Numbered from the stretch's first letter, positions 1 to 9,416 are shown. The stretch is 64,000 nt of DNA from Sphingomonadales bacterium (GCA_009995225.1 JAACPW010000006.1:1-64000), one strand, 5' to 3'. Numbers and translations are program-made. The notes: generated from the sequence alone by a model not told the origin.

Positions 1-2
1 AA

Positions 3-1196
3 GCGGCCAATCCCACCCTTCAAGTAGCGTCTCTCGCGGCAATCCCCGCAACCAAGCCAATCACAGCGCAAAAACCACGGTTGTTGCGGGTGTCCAGCTG
101 GGCCGCGACCACAGCGAAGTTCCCTGAAGCGCAGGACGGTGTCTATCGCGATTGGCTGGCAAGCCGCGTGCAGCGCCTGATTACGCCTACCTTTCCGGTT
201 CTCTTGCTGTGGGCGGCGCTCGCTGTGGTGATGACGCAGGTCGGCCTGCCGCGTGAACAGATCCGCATGGCGACCGAGGCGGCATTGATTCCGGTGTGGT
301 TCCTGGCGGTCTATCTGCTGGTCACGGCGTTCACTCCGCTGGCCCACCGCGCCTGGCAACGTTGGGGCTGGCTGAGTTTCGCGGTGTTCATTCCACTGGC
401 GATGCTCACCGACTGGCTGACGTTCAGCGCGGGAATCCCTTGGGTCAATTTCAGCAATTTCCTCTGGGTGTTTCTTGGCATCCACCAGTTGGGCTTTGCC
501 TGGCGCGCCGGGCGTTTTGCACACCCCCTGTTTGCGTGGGGCTGGTTCGCCGTGTCGCTCGCAATCCTTGTCGCGATCACGGTCAATGGCTTTTATCCGG
601 TGGCAATGGTGTCTGCACCAGGCGGCTTTTCCAATTCGCTGCCGCCGACATTGGCACTGTTCGCCTTGGGCGCGGCGCAGGTGGGTCTGGTGCTGGCGCT
701 GGAACCGGCAGGGCGGCGGATGCTCGATCATGCCGGGGTGTGGACGGCGACCGTGCTGATGAATGGGATGATCATGACGGTGTTCCTGTGGCACCTCACC
801 GCCTTTGTGCTGGTGATGACCGTGGCATGGCTGGGTTTTGGCGGGGTGGGCCTCGATACGGTGCCCGGCACAGCCGGATGGTGGGCCACACGGCCGCTGT
901 GGATCGCAATCTACGTGCTTGCGCTGTTGCCGCTGATCGCGCTGTTCGCCCGGCATGAACGCAGCTTCGGCCCGATCCGCGGCGGGCGCACCGTGCCGCG
1001 TCTGCGCGCGGTGCTGGGCGTGGTCGCGATCTGCGCAGGCCTGGGGGCGACGGCGGGGCTGACCATCGCCAGCCCCGACAGCGTATCAGGCATCCGCTGG
1101 TGGATTGTCGCCCTGCCATTGGTGGGGGCGGCGCTAATGGGCTTTGGCCCGGTTTACCGACCGCGCAATCGCCCCGCTGCGCACGACATCGGCTAG
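3..1196 (+). CDS. acyltransferase-3-like membrane protein, 5' end outside window
   Basis: The frame is open to the left edge (base 3) and ends at TAG 1194-1196, so the gene is probably truncated by the window. The protein is almost entirely hydrophobic, with about eight to nine membrane helices separated by short Arg-rich loops. An early 'RVQRLITPTFPVLLLW' segment resembles the part of acyltransferase-3 (OafA/ExoZ type) proteins just after the missing N-terminal catalytic-His region. Such proteins transfer acyl groups onto extracytoplasmic sugars or lipids. TTG 81 is the first internal start-like codon but is unlikely to be the true start. The family call rests on layout and one segment, so it is moderate. 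Confidence 0.55.
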   Translation, partial: AANPTLQVASLAAIPATKPITAQKPRLLRVSSWAATTAKFPEAQDGVYRDWLASRVQRLITPTFPVLLLWAALAVVMTQVGLPREQIRMATEAALIPVWFLAVYLLVTAFTPLAHRAWQRWGWLSFAVFIPLAMLTDWLTFSAGIPWVNFSNFLWVFLGIHQLGFAWRAGRFAHPLFAWGWFAVSLAILVAITVNGFYPVAMVSAPGGFSNSLPPTLALFALGAAQVGLVLALEPAGRRMLDHAGVWTATVLMNGMIMTVFLWHLTAFVLVMTVAWLGFGGVGLDTVPGTAGWWATRPLWIAIYVLALLPLIALFARHERSFGPIRGGRTVPRLRAVLGVVAICAGLGATAGLTIASPDSVSGIRWWIVALPLVGAALMGFGPVYRPRNRPAAHDIG

Positions 1197-2425
1197 GCCG
1201 CTCCGGTTAGCAGATAATCCCGCGTGATCGGCAGAGCGTGGCGGTTGCGCACGTACTGGACCTGGTAATTGCCCATGCCCCCGTTTTCAAAGACGGTGGC
1301 GGCGCCGGCAAGATAGAACGTCCACATCCGGAAGAACCGTTCATCATGCAACGCGATGATTGCCTCGCGGTGGGCCAGGCAGTTGTCGTACCAGGCATGG
1401 ATGGTCTTGGCGTAGTGCAGTCGCAGCGTCTCGATATCGGCGGCAATCAGGCGCACCTTCTCCGACGCCGCCAGTGTTTCGGACAGTGCGGGAATGTAGC
1501 CGCCGGGGAAAACATATTTGCGGGTAAAGGCATCCGTCGTGCCCGGCCCCCCCAGGCGGCCAATGGTGTGAAGCAGCATCACGCCGTCGTCCGCCAGCAT
1601 GGTGGCGCAAGCCTGAAAGAAGGTGTCGAACTGCGCGCGCCCGACATGTTCGAACATCCCGACCGAGACGATCCGGTCAAACCGCCGGCCGCTTGCGGCG
1701 GTATCACGGTAATCTTCGAGCAGTATCGTGACCTTGTCCGCGACGCCTGCCGCGCGCACGCGTTCACGGGCAAGGGTGGCCTGTTCTTCAGACAAGGTAA
1801 TGCCGGTGACGTTCACGTGATGCTCGCGGGCCAGGTGGATCGCCATCCCGCCCCAGCCGCAACCAATATCCAGCACTGCCTGTCCGGGCGACAGCACCAG
1901 CTTCTTGGCAATATGCGCCAGCTTTGCGCGTTGCGCCTCGCCCAGCGTCATGTCGTCCTGAGGCCAATAGGCGCAGGAATACTGCCAGTGTTCGGCATCC
2001 AGCATCAGCGCATAAAGATCATTGCCGATGTCATAATGGTGGGCGACGTTACGCTTGGATCCCACCCGGTTGTTAATCTGTTCGGCGGCGAATATGGCGC
2101 GATTGAACAGATTTTTCAGCGCGGCCGGGGGGTGAATGTCGCCGCCCCTGTCCCACGCATTATTGGCGCGCAGCAGGCTGACAAGGCCCATGACGTCGCC
2201 ATCCTCGATCAACAGGCGTCCGTCGATGAAGGCTTCCGCCGCGCCCAGCCGAATGTCGAGCAGGATATCGCGTGGCACACGGTCATCGGTAAAGCGCAGC
2301 ACGATTTCGGGAAAGTCGGGGGCCGAGGCGCCGAAAGTGCTGACCCTGCCATCCGCAAAGACAACGCCAAGACGTCCCTGTTTGACAGCGCGCGACATTA
2401 ACCGGTCAAAGAGAAGCTTGCTCAT
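1193..2425 (-). CDS. cfa: cyclopropane-fatty-acyl-phospholipid synthase
   Basis: The 410-aa protein transfers a methylene group from S-adenosylmethionine to cis double bonds of phospholipid acyl chains, at the inner face of the membrane. The SAM-binding motif 'VLDIGCGWGG' is at about residues 184-193. The 'EHVGRAQFDTFF' and 'FPGGYIPALSE' blocks are typical of the CFA synthase/mycolic acid methyltransferase family. ATG 2425 was chosen because ACGGAG lies 4-5 nt upstream; the frame extends 16 codons further without a comparable site. Its TAG stop shares the palindrome CTAG (1193-1196) with the convergent gene. It is divergent from the DUF1801 gene, leaving 86 nt for promoters. Confidence 0.93.
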   Translation of the reverse strand: MSKLLFDRLMSRAVKQGRLGVVFADGRVSTFGASAPDFPEIVLRFTDDRVPRDILLDIRLGAAEAFIDGRLLIEDGDVMGLVSLLRANNAWDRGGDIHPPAALKNLFNRAIFAAEQINNRVGSKRNVAHHYDIGNDLYALMLDAEHWQYSCAYWPQDDMTLGEAQRAKLAHIAKKLVLSPGQAVLDIGCGWGGMAIHLAREHHVNVTGITLSEEQATLARERVRAAGVADKVTILLEDYRDTAASGRRFDRIVSVGMFEHVGRAQFDTFFQACATMLADDGVMLLHTIGRLGGPGTTDAFTRKYVFPGGYIPALSETLAASEKVRLIAADIETLRLHYAKTIHAWYDNCLAHREAIIALHDERFFRMWTFYLAGAATVFENGGMGNYQVQYVRNRHALPITRDYLLTGAA

Positions 2426-2511
2426 AAGGCTCCGTTCGTGGTTCAGTATGATAGAATTACCGCAAAAAATCATGTTCGCAATATCGTGTCGGCACCAGGA
2501 AAGACGGCATC

Positions 2512-2952
2512 ATGACAGAGGCGAAAACGACAATTACTGACAGGCGTGCAGAGGATTTCATCGCCAGTGTCGAGCCGCCTGCCAAGCGCGCGGATGCGCT
2601 GGTGCTGGATGCCATGTTCCGTCGGGTCACGGGCGCGCAGCCGCGCATGTGTGGGCCGAGCATGATCGGATACGGCGATTATCGCACAACCTATGCCAGT
2701 GGCCGCGATGTTCACTGGATGCGCGCCGGCTTCAGTCCGAGGAAAGCCAGGCACACGCACTATCTGATGGGCGGTTACTGCGATGATATCATGGCCGCAG
2801 ATCGCACAGGGGCGTTGGCGCGGCTGGGCAAGCATACCGTTGGCAAGGGCTGCCTTTACATCAACAAGCTGGCCGATATCGACCTCGCAGCGCTGGAGGA
2901 CATCATCGTCGTCGATTGGCAGACGATGCAACGGCTGTTTCCCGAAAGCTAG
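2512..2952 (+). CDS. DUF1801 domain protein
   Basis: A 146-aa soluble protein. The N-terminal half ('KRADALVLDAMFRRVTGAQPRM') and the central 'GYGDYRTTYASGRD' stretch match DUF1801 (YdhG-like) proteins, a small alpha/beta family related to frataxin-like folds and often annotated as iron-chaperone-like, without proven function. The C-terminal block 'GKGCLYINKLADIDLAALEDII' is also typical of the family. The start follows a GACGGCATC stretch with no strong ribosome site. The stop overlaps that of the oxidoreductase gene on the other strand at CTAG 2949-2952. Confidence 0.8.
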   Translation: MTEAKTTITDRRAEDFIASVEPPAKRADALVLDAMFRRVTGAQPRMCGPSMIGYGDYRTTYASGRDVHWMRAGFSPRKARHTHYLMGGYCDDIMAADRTGALARLGKHTVGKGCLYINKLADIDLAALEDIIVVDWQTMQRLFPES

Positions 2953-3698
2953 ATGCCCGCATACCACTGGTAGCCGGCGACGTCCTCCCAGAACCCGCCC
3001 TTGCCCTGGCCGATCTGGTCGAAGCTGGCGACCGCCTCGATCGCCTTGACGTATTTGGCGTGCTTGTAGCCCAATTGCCGTTCAATCCGCATCCTGAGCG
3101 GCGCGCCGTTCTTTTCGGGCAGGGGCTCGCCATTCAGGCTATGGGCGATGATGGTCTGTGGGTGATAGGCGTCGACCATGTCGATGCTTTCGTAATAGTC
3201 GCGCTCGTACAGCACGTCGGCGCAGCGAAAGACGAGGAAGTTCGCGCTGTCCCGCACCCGTGCCGCATCGAGCAGCTCGGAAAGCTGCGGCCCCTGCCAT
3301 TCGCCGATCGCGCTCCAGCCCTCCACGCAATCATGACGGGTGATCTGGGTGCGCTGCGGCAGGGCGCGCAGGTCGGCCAAGGTGAGGCGCAAAGGCCGTT
3401 CCACCAGCCCACGCACTTCGAGCTGCCAATCGGGAAAACCCTTGGCAAGCTGGTCCTGGTAGAACGGGTCTTCCACTGTGACCGACCCATTGCCGCGGAA
3501 GGTGGGCGAGCGTTCGGCGCGTGTATATTCAGGCGCCAGGCCCTGCTTGCCCGCCAGCGCACGGTGAACGGCACGGTGACCGTCCTGCGCGGCCTTGAAC
3601 AAGCTGTTGGGAGTCTCGCTCTCGTTGATCTTGGAACACGCTGTGACCCCCATGGCCGCGATCCCGGCAAGCAACGAACGGCGCGGCAGATCAACCAT
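2949..3698 (-). CDS. molybdopterin-dependent oxidoreductase (MsrP/sulfite-oxidase-like), exported
   Basis: The 249-aa protein has an N-terminal 'PRRSLLAGIAAMGVTAC' segment, which is both a twin-arginine signal and a plausible lipobox ending at Cys21. This suggests export of a folded cofactor-containing enzyme, possibly lipid-anchored. Cys124 in 'TRHDCVEGWSA' is the expected molybdenum ligand of the sulfite-oxidase/MsrP fold, and a C-terminal 'YKHAKYVKAIEAV' block fits the same family. ATG 3698 overlaps the end of the cytochrome b gene by 8 nt, which favours it over the upstream Pro-rich extension to 3761. With its cytochrome neighbour it probably forms a membrane-linked periplasmic reductase. 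The substrate cannot be told; methionine sulfoxide repair is one option. Confidence 0.85.
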   Translation of the reverse strand: MVDLPRRSLLAGIAAMGVTACSKINESETPNSLFKAAQDGHRAVHRALAGKQGLAPEYTRAERSPTFRGNGSVTVEDPFYQDQLAKGFPDWQLEVRGLVERPLRLTLADLRALPQRTQITRHDCVEGWSAIGEWQGPQLSELLDAARVRDSANFLVFRCADVLYERDYYESIDMVDAYHPQTIIAHSLNGEPLPEKNGAPLRMRIERQLGYKHAKYVKAIEAVASFDQIGQGKGGFWEDVAGYQWYAGI

Positions 3699-4404
3699 GA
3701 GCGGGCGTTCCTTCTTCTGCCGGAAGAGTGGCGGGGGAGGGGGCGGGCGCCGCATCGGCACGCTTGCCGCCGGTAAACATCCCGGCGATCAGGCGCCAGT
3801 CGATCAACGCCAGCACGATATGGATCACGAAGAAACCGAAGATCGCCCACGACGCGATGAAGTGGAGCGAGCGGGCACTTTGCCGCCCCCCCAGCACTTC
3901 GAGCAGCCACGGCGCCGCGGCCTGGATGCCCGGGCTGATCGCGAGGCCCGTGAACACCATCAGCGGCAACAGCACGCCGAACACCATGCCGTAGAGAATG
4001 CGCTGCACAAGGTTATAACCCTTCCCCGCGCCGCTGCCCGAATGGGACTTGAGCGACGCGATCACGGCGCTTGGCGTCCAATCACGCGGCGTTGTGGTCA
4101 GATCACGGCGGAAATGCCCGTTGACCAGCATCGCGACCCAGATGAAGAGCAATCCCACACCAAAGGGCCAGGCGGCGGTGATATGCCATTCGCGCGCAAG
4201 GGCGAGGCTGTAATATTGCGGGATCGTCGCCCAGCTGGGGAACCGGATGACGCTCAGCCAGGCATCCTTGGGATCAAAGCCGTAATCGCCCCAATAAAGA
4301 TAGCGGTGGGCATTCGAGATGTTGAGCCCCGACATGAACAGCACGATGATCGCCACGGCATTGACCCAGTGCCAAAGCCGGGTTGAAAGTGCGTGTCTTG
4401 TCAT
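3691..4404 (-). CDS. cytochrome b561-type membrane subunit
   Basis: A 237-aa protein with four to five hydrophobic helices and candidate haem-ligand histidines in 'RLWHWVNA', 'REWHITAAW' and 'FFVIHIVLAL'. This matches the prokaryotic cytochrome b561/Ni-Fe hydrogenase b-subunit family. It would pass electrons from the quinone pool to the exported molybdoenzyme encoded directly downstream, whose start overlaps its stop by 8 nt. It is not an MsrQ (YedZ) protein, which is the usual partner of MsrP in Escherichia coli. Its start overlaps the upstream SDR stop by 4 nt (ATGA), so the three genes are translationally coupled. Confidence 0.85.
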   Translation of the reverse strand: MTRHALSTRLWHWVNAVAIIVLFMSGLNISNAHRYLYWGDYGFDPKDAWLSVIRFPSWATIPQYYSLALAREWHITAAWPFGVGLLFIWVAMLVNGHFRRDLTTTPRDWTPSAVIASLKSHSGSGAGKGYNLVQRILYGMVFGVLLPLMVFTGLAISPGIQAAAPWLLEVLGGRQSARSLHFIASWAIFGFFVIHIVLALIDWRLIAGMFTGGKRADAAPAPSPATLPAEEGTPAHG

Positions 4405-5186
4405 GCGGTTGCCCCCTGCACTGATGGTTGCGCCTGTTCGCGTGCGAGCCAGATCACGTCACGCGGCTGGTCCAGCAGATGCTGCCCGCTATCAATGAAC
4501 AGGCTTTGCCCACTGGAGAGCACTCCGCTGGCGAGGAACAGCGCGGCACCGGCAATCTCGTCAGCGCCAGTCTTGCGCCCCAGCAGGTTGAGGCGGTGCG
4601 AAATCTCCGTCTCCTCTTCGCGCTGATCGTGGCTCGCCAGCACGGCGCCCGGCGCAAGGCCGTAGACCCGCACGCCGGACTGGCTGTGTCCTTTCGCCAG
4701 CATCCCGATGGTGGAGGCCAGCGCGTGCTTGGACATGGTGTAGCTGAAGAAATCGGGATTTGTGTTTTCGATCTTCATGTCGGTGACATGGATCACGCAG
4801 CGCACCGCGGGGCTTGTCGCATGCGCGATGAAACCCTGGGAAAGGCGGGCCGGAGCAAGGGCATTGATCTGCATCGCCTGTCTGTTCGTCGCCGGGTCGA
4901 GTTCGGTTACACCATCATAATCGAACACCGAGGCCGAGTTCACCAGACAGCGCCAATCGGGAAGGCGCACAGCGAGCCGGGTGATCGCGGCCACGGCTGC
5001 GTCATCATCGTTGAGGTCGAAGGCGATCGTCTCGGCTGACGGCAGCGTTTCAGCAAGAGCGTGAGCGGCGGTTCCGGAAGAGCGGTAATGGATCACGACA
5101 TGCCACCCGGCGCTGGCAAAACGACGAACGATTGCCGCGCCGATTCGGGTGGCCCCGCCGGTTACGAGAACTGCAGGAAGGGTCAT
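4401..5186 (-). CDS. short-chain dehydrogenase, FolM/pteridine-reductase-like
   Basis: The 261-aa Rossmann enzyme has an N-terminal NAD(P) motif 'TGGATRIG', an 'NSASVF' motif near residue 90 and the catalytic 'YTMSK' (Y-x3-K). The 'TGGATRIG' start and 'NSASVF.YD' resemble FolM/PTR1-type dihydromonapterin or pteridine reductases more than generic SDRs. Its position ahead of a molybdopterin-enzyme operon, with a 4-nt overlap, is compatible with a pterin-related role, but that is inference. It is the first gene of the three-gene minus-strand unit. Confidence 0.8.
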   Translation of the reverse strand: MTLPAVLVTGGATRIGAAIVRRFASAGWHVVIHYRSSGTAAHALAETLPSAETIAFDLNDDDAAVAAITRLAVRLPDWRCLVNSASVFDYDGVTELDPATNRQAMQINALAPARLSQGFIAHATSPAVRCVIHVTDMKIENTNPDFFSYTMSKHALASTIGMLAKGHSQSGVRVYGLAPGAVLASHDQREEETEISHRLNLLGRKTGADEIAGAALFLASGVLSSGQSLFIDSGQHLLDQPRDVIWLAREQAQPSVQGATA

Positions 5187-5284
5187 GCACGAACATCTGG
5201 GATTAAGGACATGATCGAGAGCTAACAGGGCAGAGCCTGCGCTTCAATCGACGAGCGGCAAAGGCGACCACTTAGACCTCGGGC

Positions 5285-5326
5285 AAACAAAAAAGAACGC
5301 CGCTGGCAACGTGGCCAGCGGCGTTC
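5285..5326 (-). terminator. intrinsic terminator of the glycine-zipper gene
   Basis: A perfect 13-bp stem (5295-5307 with 5314-5326, arms GAACGCCGCTGGC and GCCAGCGGCGTTC) and a 6-nt loop are followed on the minus strand by T6 (5294-5289). It lies 25 nt beyond the stop at 5352. Confidence 0.93.
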
Positions 5327-5351
5327 CAGGTTTCATACAGAGAGGGGGCGC

Positions 5352-5807
5352 TTAGCGGCAGCGCGCATCCCCACGGTCAACTTCGCGGCCCAGAAGGCCC
5401 CCGGCCAGACCACCCAGAACGGTGCCAACCGTGCGGTCACCGCGGGTGTCGACCGTGCGGCCGAGCAACGCGCCGCCCACTGCGCCGATCACTAGGCCGG
5501 TGGTCCCGTTGTCGCGCTTGCAATGGTAGCGGCCATCATCGCCGCGCCACACGCGATCATTGCGCGAAAGGCGGCGGCCATTGTTGTAGTCCCGGCCGCG
5601 CTTGCGATCACGGTCGCGGTAACGACGGCGATCGCGGCGGTCCCGCCAATCGTCATCGTCATAGGCGGCAACATAATTCAAAGGTGCGGCGCCGTCGTTG
5701 AAGCCGGCGAAGAGCGTCGCGGGAGCAGCGGGCAATTCCGCCGCCTGCACGGGAGCAGCAAAGATAGCCATCGATCCAGCGGCGGCGAGGAGGGCGAGGT
5801 TTCTCAT
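5352..5807 (-). CDS. secreted glycine-zipper 2TM-domain protein
   Basis: A 151-aa protein with a Sec signal peptide ('MRNLALLAAAGSMAIFAAPVQA'), then an Asp/Arg/Tyr-rich charged stretch (about residues 48-85). A C-terminal glycine-zipper block follows, 'GLVIGAVGGALLG' and 'TVLGGLAGGLLG', typical of 2TM glycine-zipper outer-membrane-associated proteins (SlyB/Rickettsia 17-kDa family). The protein ends in Cys-Arg. It stands alone, with its own strong terminator, and is probably an envelope or stress protein; its precise role is unknown. Confidence 0.85.
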   Translation of the reverse strand: MRNLALLAAAGSMAIFAAPVQAAELPAAPATLFAGFNDGAAPLNYVAAYDDDDWRDRRDRRRYRDRDRKRGRDYNNGRRLSRNDRVWRGDDGRYHCKRDNGTTGLVIGAVGGALLGRTVDTRGDRTVGTVLGGLAGGLLGREVDRGDARCR

Positions 5808-5941
5808 GTCGTTTGTCCTTGTAGCGGCCCCTCGGTGGAGCGACCTCCTTTTCGTTCAGATTACTGGAACGCAGGATGAATAACTTGATCAGGAAACCGG
5901 CAGATTTGTTCATTTTAACCATAGTTACGATGAACTGTGGC

Positions 5942-6580
5942 TCACTTGCGCTTAACTGCAGCCTTGGCGCGCAATTCCGGACTGAGCGGGGCGAGGTTCG
6001 CTAAGGCGGCGAGCTCTTCCAGCGTGGCCTTGCCAGCCACCAAGGCCTGAAAGACGCGCGCGACGCTCCATTCCGCAGCGCCGATCGCCACGCGCTCCAG
6101 CGAATCGCCCGCTGTGACATCGCCGCTTTCGATCACGCGGAAATACCACCCACAACGGCCTGTGCTGACGATCCGGGCAACCATGCCCTTGTGACCGAAG
6201 CGATGGTCGATCTTCCAGCACGGCTGGCGCGGCTGGCTGACCTCGATCAGTGATGTGCCAAGCCGGAAGCGGTCGCCGATGTGAACCATGTCTTCGGTGA
6301 GGCCAGCCACGGCAAGGTTTGATCCGAATCCACCGGGCTCGTCCAATGCGGCATGATTACCGATCTGGCCACGCCACCAGGCATGATGATCAAGCGGATA
6401 AAGGTGCAGCGCCATTTCGGCGCCGCCGTGTACGCTGCGGTCGGCCTGCTCGTCGGGCGCTAGGCCATCCGGCAGCACTTGCACCGCGCCTTCACGCGGG
6501 CGCTTGGAAATGGCGCTCAGTTCCGCGCCGTTGAAGGGGCGGGCGGTGCCGGTGCAGATCGCTTCGACAATGTGCTTCAT
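5942..6580 (-). CDS. MOSC domain protein (YiiM-like)
   Basis: A 212-aa MOSC-domain protein, the fold shared with the C-terminal domain of eukaryotic Mo-cofactor sulfurase. The conserved Cys sits in 'EVSQPRQPCWKI', and 'SVHGGAEMALHLYP' and 'GFGSNL' are hallmarks of the YiiM subgroup, linked to detoxification of N-hydroxylated bases. ATG 6580 was chosen because it overlaps the upstream methyltransferase stop by 4 nt (ATGA); the frame could extend to 6697 without support. It is the last gene of a six-gene minus-strand operon running from 11378. Confidence 0.9.
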   Translation of the reverse strand: MKHIVEAICTGTARPFNGAELSAISKRPREGAVQVLPDGLAPDEQADRSVHGGAEMALHLYPLDHHAWWRGQIGNHAALDEPGGFGSNLAVAGLTEDMVHIGDRFRLGTSLIEVSQPRQPCWKIDHRFGHKGMVARIVSTGRCGWYFRVIESGDVTAGDSLERVAIGAAEWSVARVFQALVAGKATLEELAALANLAPLSPELRAKAAVKRK

Positions 6581-7170
6581 GGCTTTTTCACCGTGAGATC
6601 GATCCAGTCGCGCTGGGTGCCGTCGCTTGCCTTGCCAGCGTAGGTTTGTTGCGCTTCGACCACAAAGCCCGTGCTTTCGTAAGCCGCGATCAGCCATTCA
6701 GGTGGTGGAAAATTGTGCAGGCGCCCCAGCAGATCGCGGCCCTCGGCGGCACCCAGTTTGAAACTGGCGAAGTGCCAGCCACCAGGCATCAGCGCGCGAC
6801 GAATACGCATGAGCACATCGGGCAGAGCGGCGCGGGGACAGTGGAGCAGGCTCGCGTGCGCCCAGACCCCCGAATAGGCGGCGTCAGCCTCAAGTTCATG
6901 GAAAGCCATGACCCGCGCACCCAACGCGAAGGCTTGATTGGCGCGCTTCACGAGCGCGGGTGTCGCGTCGGTCGCATCGACAGCAAAGCCGCGCTCCCTG
7001 ATCCGCGCCGCATCACGCCCGCCGCCGCAGCCCAGCTCCAACACCCGGCTTGCGGGAGGCAGGCGGTCAAGAAAGCCTTCAAGCTGGTGGCTGCAATGCT
7101 CGCCCGAATGAAATACCCAATGCGGCGCACGGGCCTGATAGAACGCGATCGTGTCAGGATCGGTGCTCAC
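6577..7170 (-). CDS. class I SAM-dependent methyltransferase
   Basis: A 197-aa Rossmann methyltransferase with SAM motif I '[12 protein letters not shown]' (about residues 43-54) and the acidic end of the second strand in '[11 protein letters not shown]'. It looks like the small TehB/UbiE-like family; the 'ASLLHCP' and '[14 protein letters not shown]' motifs agree. The substrate is unknown. It is joined by 4-nt overlaps to rlmN upstream and the MOSC gene downstream. Confidence 0.85.
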   Translation of the reverse strand: MSTDPDTIAFYQARAPHWVFHSGEHCSHQLEGFLDRLPPASRVLELGCGGGRDAARIRERGFAVDATDATPALVKRANQAFALGARVMAFHELEADAAYSGVWAHASLLHCPRAALPDVLMRIRRALMPGGWHFASFKLGAAEGRDLLGRLHNFPPPEWLIAAYESTGFVVEAQQTYAGKASDGTQRDWIDLTVKKP

Positions 7171-8417
7171 GCGCCCAGTTCTGCCGCCTCGCGGTCGCGT
7201 TGGGCGCGGGACTTCTTTTCAGCGGCGGTTTTCAACTGCCCGCACGCCGCATCAATATCGCGCCCGCGAGGCGTGCGGACCGGCGCGGAGAAGCCGCCTT
7301 GAAACACAATGGCGGAAAAGGAACGGATGCGGTCCGGCGCCGAACATTCATAGCCCGCGCCGGGCCACGGATTGAACGGGATCAGGTTGACCTTGGCAGG
7401 CAGATTGAACTGCCGCAGCAGCCGGACAAGCTCACGCGCGTCATCGTCGCTGTCGTTCTTGTCCTTGATCATCACGTATTCGAATGTGATCCGCCGCGCG
7501 TTCCCGGCACCGGGATAGTCGGCGCAGGCCTGCAACAGGTCTTCGATCCCGTATTTCTTGTTAAGCGGCACCAATTCGTCGCGCACTTCCTTGCGCACGC
7601 CGTGCAGCGAGACGGCGAGGTTCACCCCGATCTCCTCGCCGCAGCGCTCCATCATCGGGATGACGCCGCTGGTGGACAGTGTAATGCGGCGCTTCGATAG
7701 CGCGAGGCCGTCGCCATCCATCACCAGTTTCAGCGCATCGCGTACATGGTCGAAATTATACAGCGGCTCGCCCATGCCCATCATCACGATGTTGGTCAGC
7801 AGGCGGCCATCGGCGGTGTAGTGACCCGCCTCGTCATCCTCGTCGATAAGGTCGGCGTCGCTGATCATGGTGCCTTTGGGCCACTCGCCCAGCGCATCGC
7901 GCGCAAGCATCACCTGCCCGACGATCTCGCCCGGCGTGAGGTTGCGCACCAGCCGCATTGTGCCGGTGTGGCAGAACGAGCAGGTGAGCGTGCAGCCCAC
8001 CTGCGACGAAACGCACAGCGTTCCGCGCGTTTCATCGGGGATGAACACCATCTCGAAATCGTGACCATCGGCGGTGCGCAGCAACCACTTGCGGGTGCCG
8101 TCGACCGAATGCTGGGCTTCGACCACATCGGGCCGACCGATTACAAAACGTTCCGCCAGCCACGGGCGCATCGCCTTGGCAATATCGGTCATCGAATCGA
8201 AATCGGTGACGCCGCGATGGTAGAGCCAGTGAAACACCTGCTTGGCGCGGAGCTTGGCGGCCTTGTCGTCCAGGCCAGCCTCGGCAAACAGCTCGCGGAT
8301 GCGGGGGCGGGGGAGGCCGATGAGGTCGATACGGCCATCGCCACGCGGCGTGATGTCGCGCGAAGCGGGGACCGGGTCAACCAGGCCCGGGATCGTCATG
8401 AGTGCGGTGTCTGCCAT
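7167..8417 (-). CDS. rlmN: dual-specificity RNA methyltransferase RlmN
   Basis: This radical-SAM enzyme methylates C2 of A2503 in 23S rRNA and A37 of some tRNAs. The 416-aa protein carries the cluster motif C142-x3-C146-x2-C149 ('CTLTCSFC'), the '[10 protein letters not shown]' block and the '[23 protein letters not shown]' region characteristic of RlmN. The C-terminal 'AACGQL' includes the catalytic methyl-carrier cysteine. ATG 8417 begins '[16 protein letters not shown]'; a second Met at 8399 is possible. It overlaps the methyltransferase start by 4 nt. Confidence 0.96.
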   Translation of the reverse strand: MADTALMTIPGLVDPVPASRDITPRGDGRIDLIGLPRPRIRELFAEAGLDDKAAKLRAKQVFHWLYHRGVTDFDSMTDIAKAMRPWLAERFVIGRPDVVEAQHSVDGTRKWLLRTADGHDFEMVFIPDETRGTLCVSSQVGCTLTCSFCHTGTMRLVRNLTPGEIVGQVMLARDALGEWPKGTMISDADLIDEDDEAGHYTADGRLLTNIVMMGMGEPLYNFDHVRDALKLVMDGDGLALSKRRITLSTSGVIPMMERCGEEIGVNLAVSLHGVRKEVRDELVPLNKKYGIEDLLQACADYPGAGNARRITFEYVMIKDKNDSDDDARELVRLLRQFNLPAKVNLIPFNPWPGAGYECSAPDRIRSFSAIVFQGGFSAPVRTPRGRDIDAACGQLKTAAEKKSRAQRDREAAELGA

Positions 8418-8457
8418 GGAGGCTGCGCGTATAGTCGCGAATGCGCCGTTTGACCAG

Positions 8458-8934
8458 TCAGCGGCTTTGCGCGCACCCAACGGTTGCCGCATCGATGGCA
8501 GTGGCCGCGCCGCTGAGGATATAGCGATCGGTGAAAGCGCCGCCCTTGGTGCTGCGGGCCGAAACGCTCATCCGGGCAGCAGAGCGCAAGGCTGCGATGA
8601 TCGCCGCATCGTCGCGTGCGTCTTTGGTCCAGGCATTGCGCCCTTTGGCCACCAGATCGAACCGCTGGTTGCCCACCACCAGCCGCGCAGGCCGGGTTTC
8701 GGCCACATCGCGCGACAACACCCAATGCACGGCGCCGCGCACCTTGCGGTCCGGCCAGTTCGACACCGTGGCATAGGCCGGGGCAGGCGGCGTGCCTTGC
8801 GCCTTGGCAATGGCATAGCAGCGAAGCGGGCGCGCGTCCTTGAAGGCGGCCCAGCCATCATAGACGCCCAGACTTTCCCGCGCGGCCAGCGGCCCTGCGA
8901 TCATCAGCACGGCAAGCACACCGAGTCTAAGCAT
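8458..8934 (-). CDS. IalB-like secreted protein
   Basis: A 158-aa protein with a short signal peptide ('[18 protein letters not shown]'). The remainder resembles the invasion-associated locus B family: '[17 protein letters not shown]', a central '[11 protein letters not shown]' block, '[24 protein letters not shown]' and a closing '[17 protein letters not shown]'. IalB-family proteins are periplasmic with unknown biochemical function, and other alphaproteobacteria also carry one next to rlmN. The start overlaps the greB stop by 8 nt. Confidence 0.7.
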   Translation of the reverse strand: MLRLGVLAVLMIAGPLAARESLGVYDGWAAFKDARPLRCYAIAKAQGTPPAPAYATVSNWPDRKVRGAVHWVLSRDVAETRPARLVVGNQRFDLVAKGRNAWTKDARDDAAIIAALRSAARMSVSARSTKGGAFTDRYILSGAATAIDAATVGCAQSR

Positions 8935-9406
8935 AGGCAATCGCCAGCACTTCCCATTCGCGCGTTCCCGAAGGCAGACTGACCGTGCGCAGATCGCCCA
9001 CCTGCGCCCCGCGAAGCGCGCGGGCCAGCGGCGAGTGCCAGCCGATCCGGCCTTCGCTCGCTTCCTGTTCGTCATCGCCTACCAGCTGGATCGTCTGCCG
9101 GGTGTCATCCTCGTCCGCGATGGTGACGGTCGCCCCGAAGAACACGCGGCTCTGGTCGATCTGGGCGGCCGGATCGACCACGCGGAGCGCCTTCATCCGC
9201 TTGATCAGATGCGCCAATTCGCGGTCGATCTCGCGCATTTTCTTGCGGCCATAGATATAGTCGCCGTTCTCTGATCTATCACCATTGCCCGCCGCCCAGC
9301 TGACGATCTCGACGATCGCCGGGCGTTCGTTCTCGAGCAGGTGGTCGTAGCGCGCCTTCAAACCCGCCATGCCCGCTGGCGTGATCGGCGGCCCCTGCGG
9401 TGTCAT
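8927..9406 (-). CDS. greB: transcription elongation factor GreB
   Basis: A 159-aa Gre factor that rescues backtracked RNA polymerase by stimulating transcript cleavage. The coiled-coil tip contains 'GDRSENGDYIYGRKKMREID', the form diagnostic of GreB rather than GreA, with the two acidic residues needed for cleavage. The C-terminal FKBP-like domain ends with '[23 protein letters not shown]'. It lies 10 nt after the transglycosylase stop in the same operon. Confidence 0.9.
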   Translation of the reverse strand: MTPQGPPITPAGMAGLKARYDHLLENERPAIVEIVSWAAGNGDRSENGDYIYGRKKMREIDRELAHLIKRMKALRVVDPAAQIDQSRVFFGATVTIADEDDTRQTIQLVGDDEQEASEGRIGWHSPLARALRGAQVGDLRTVSLPSGTREWEVLAIAYA

Positions 9407-9416
9407 CGCAGATAGC

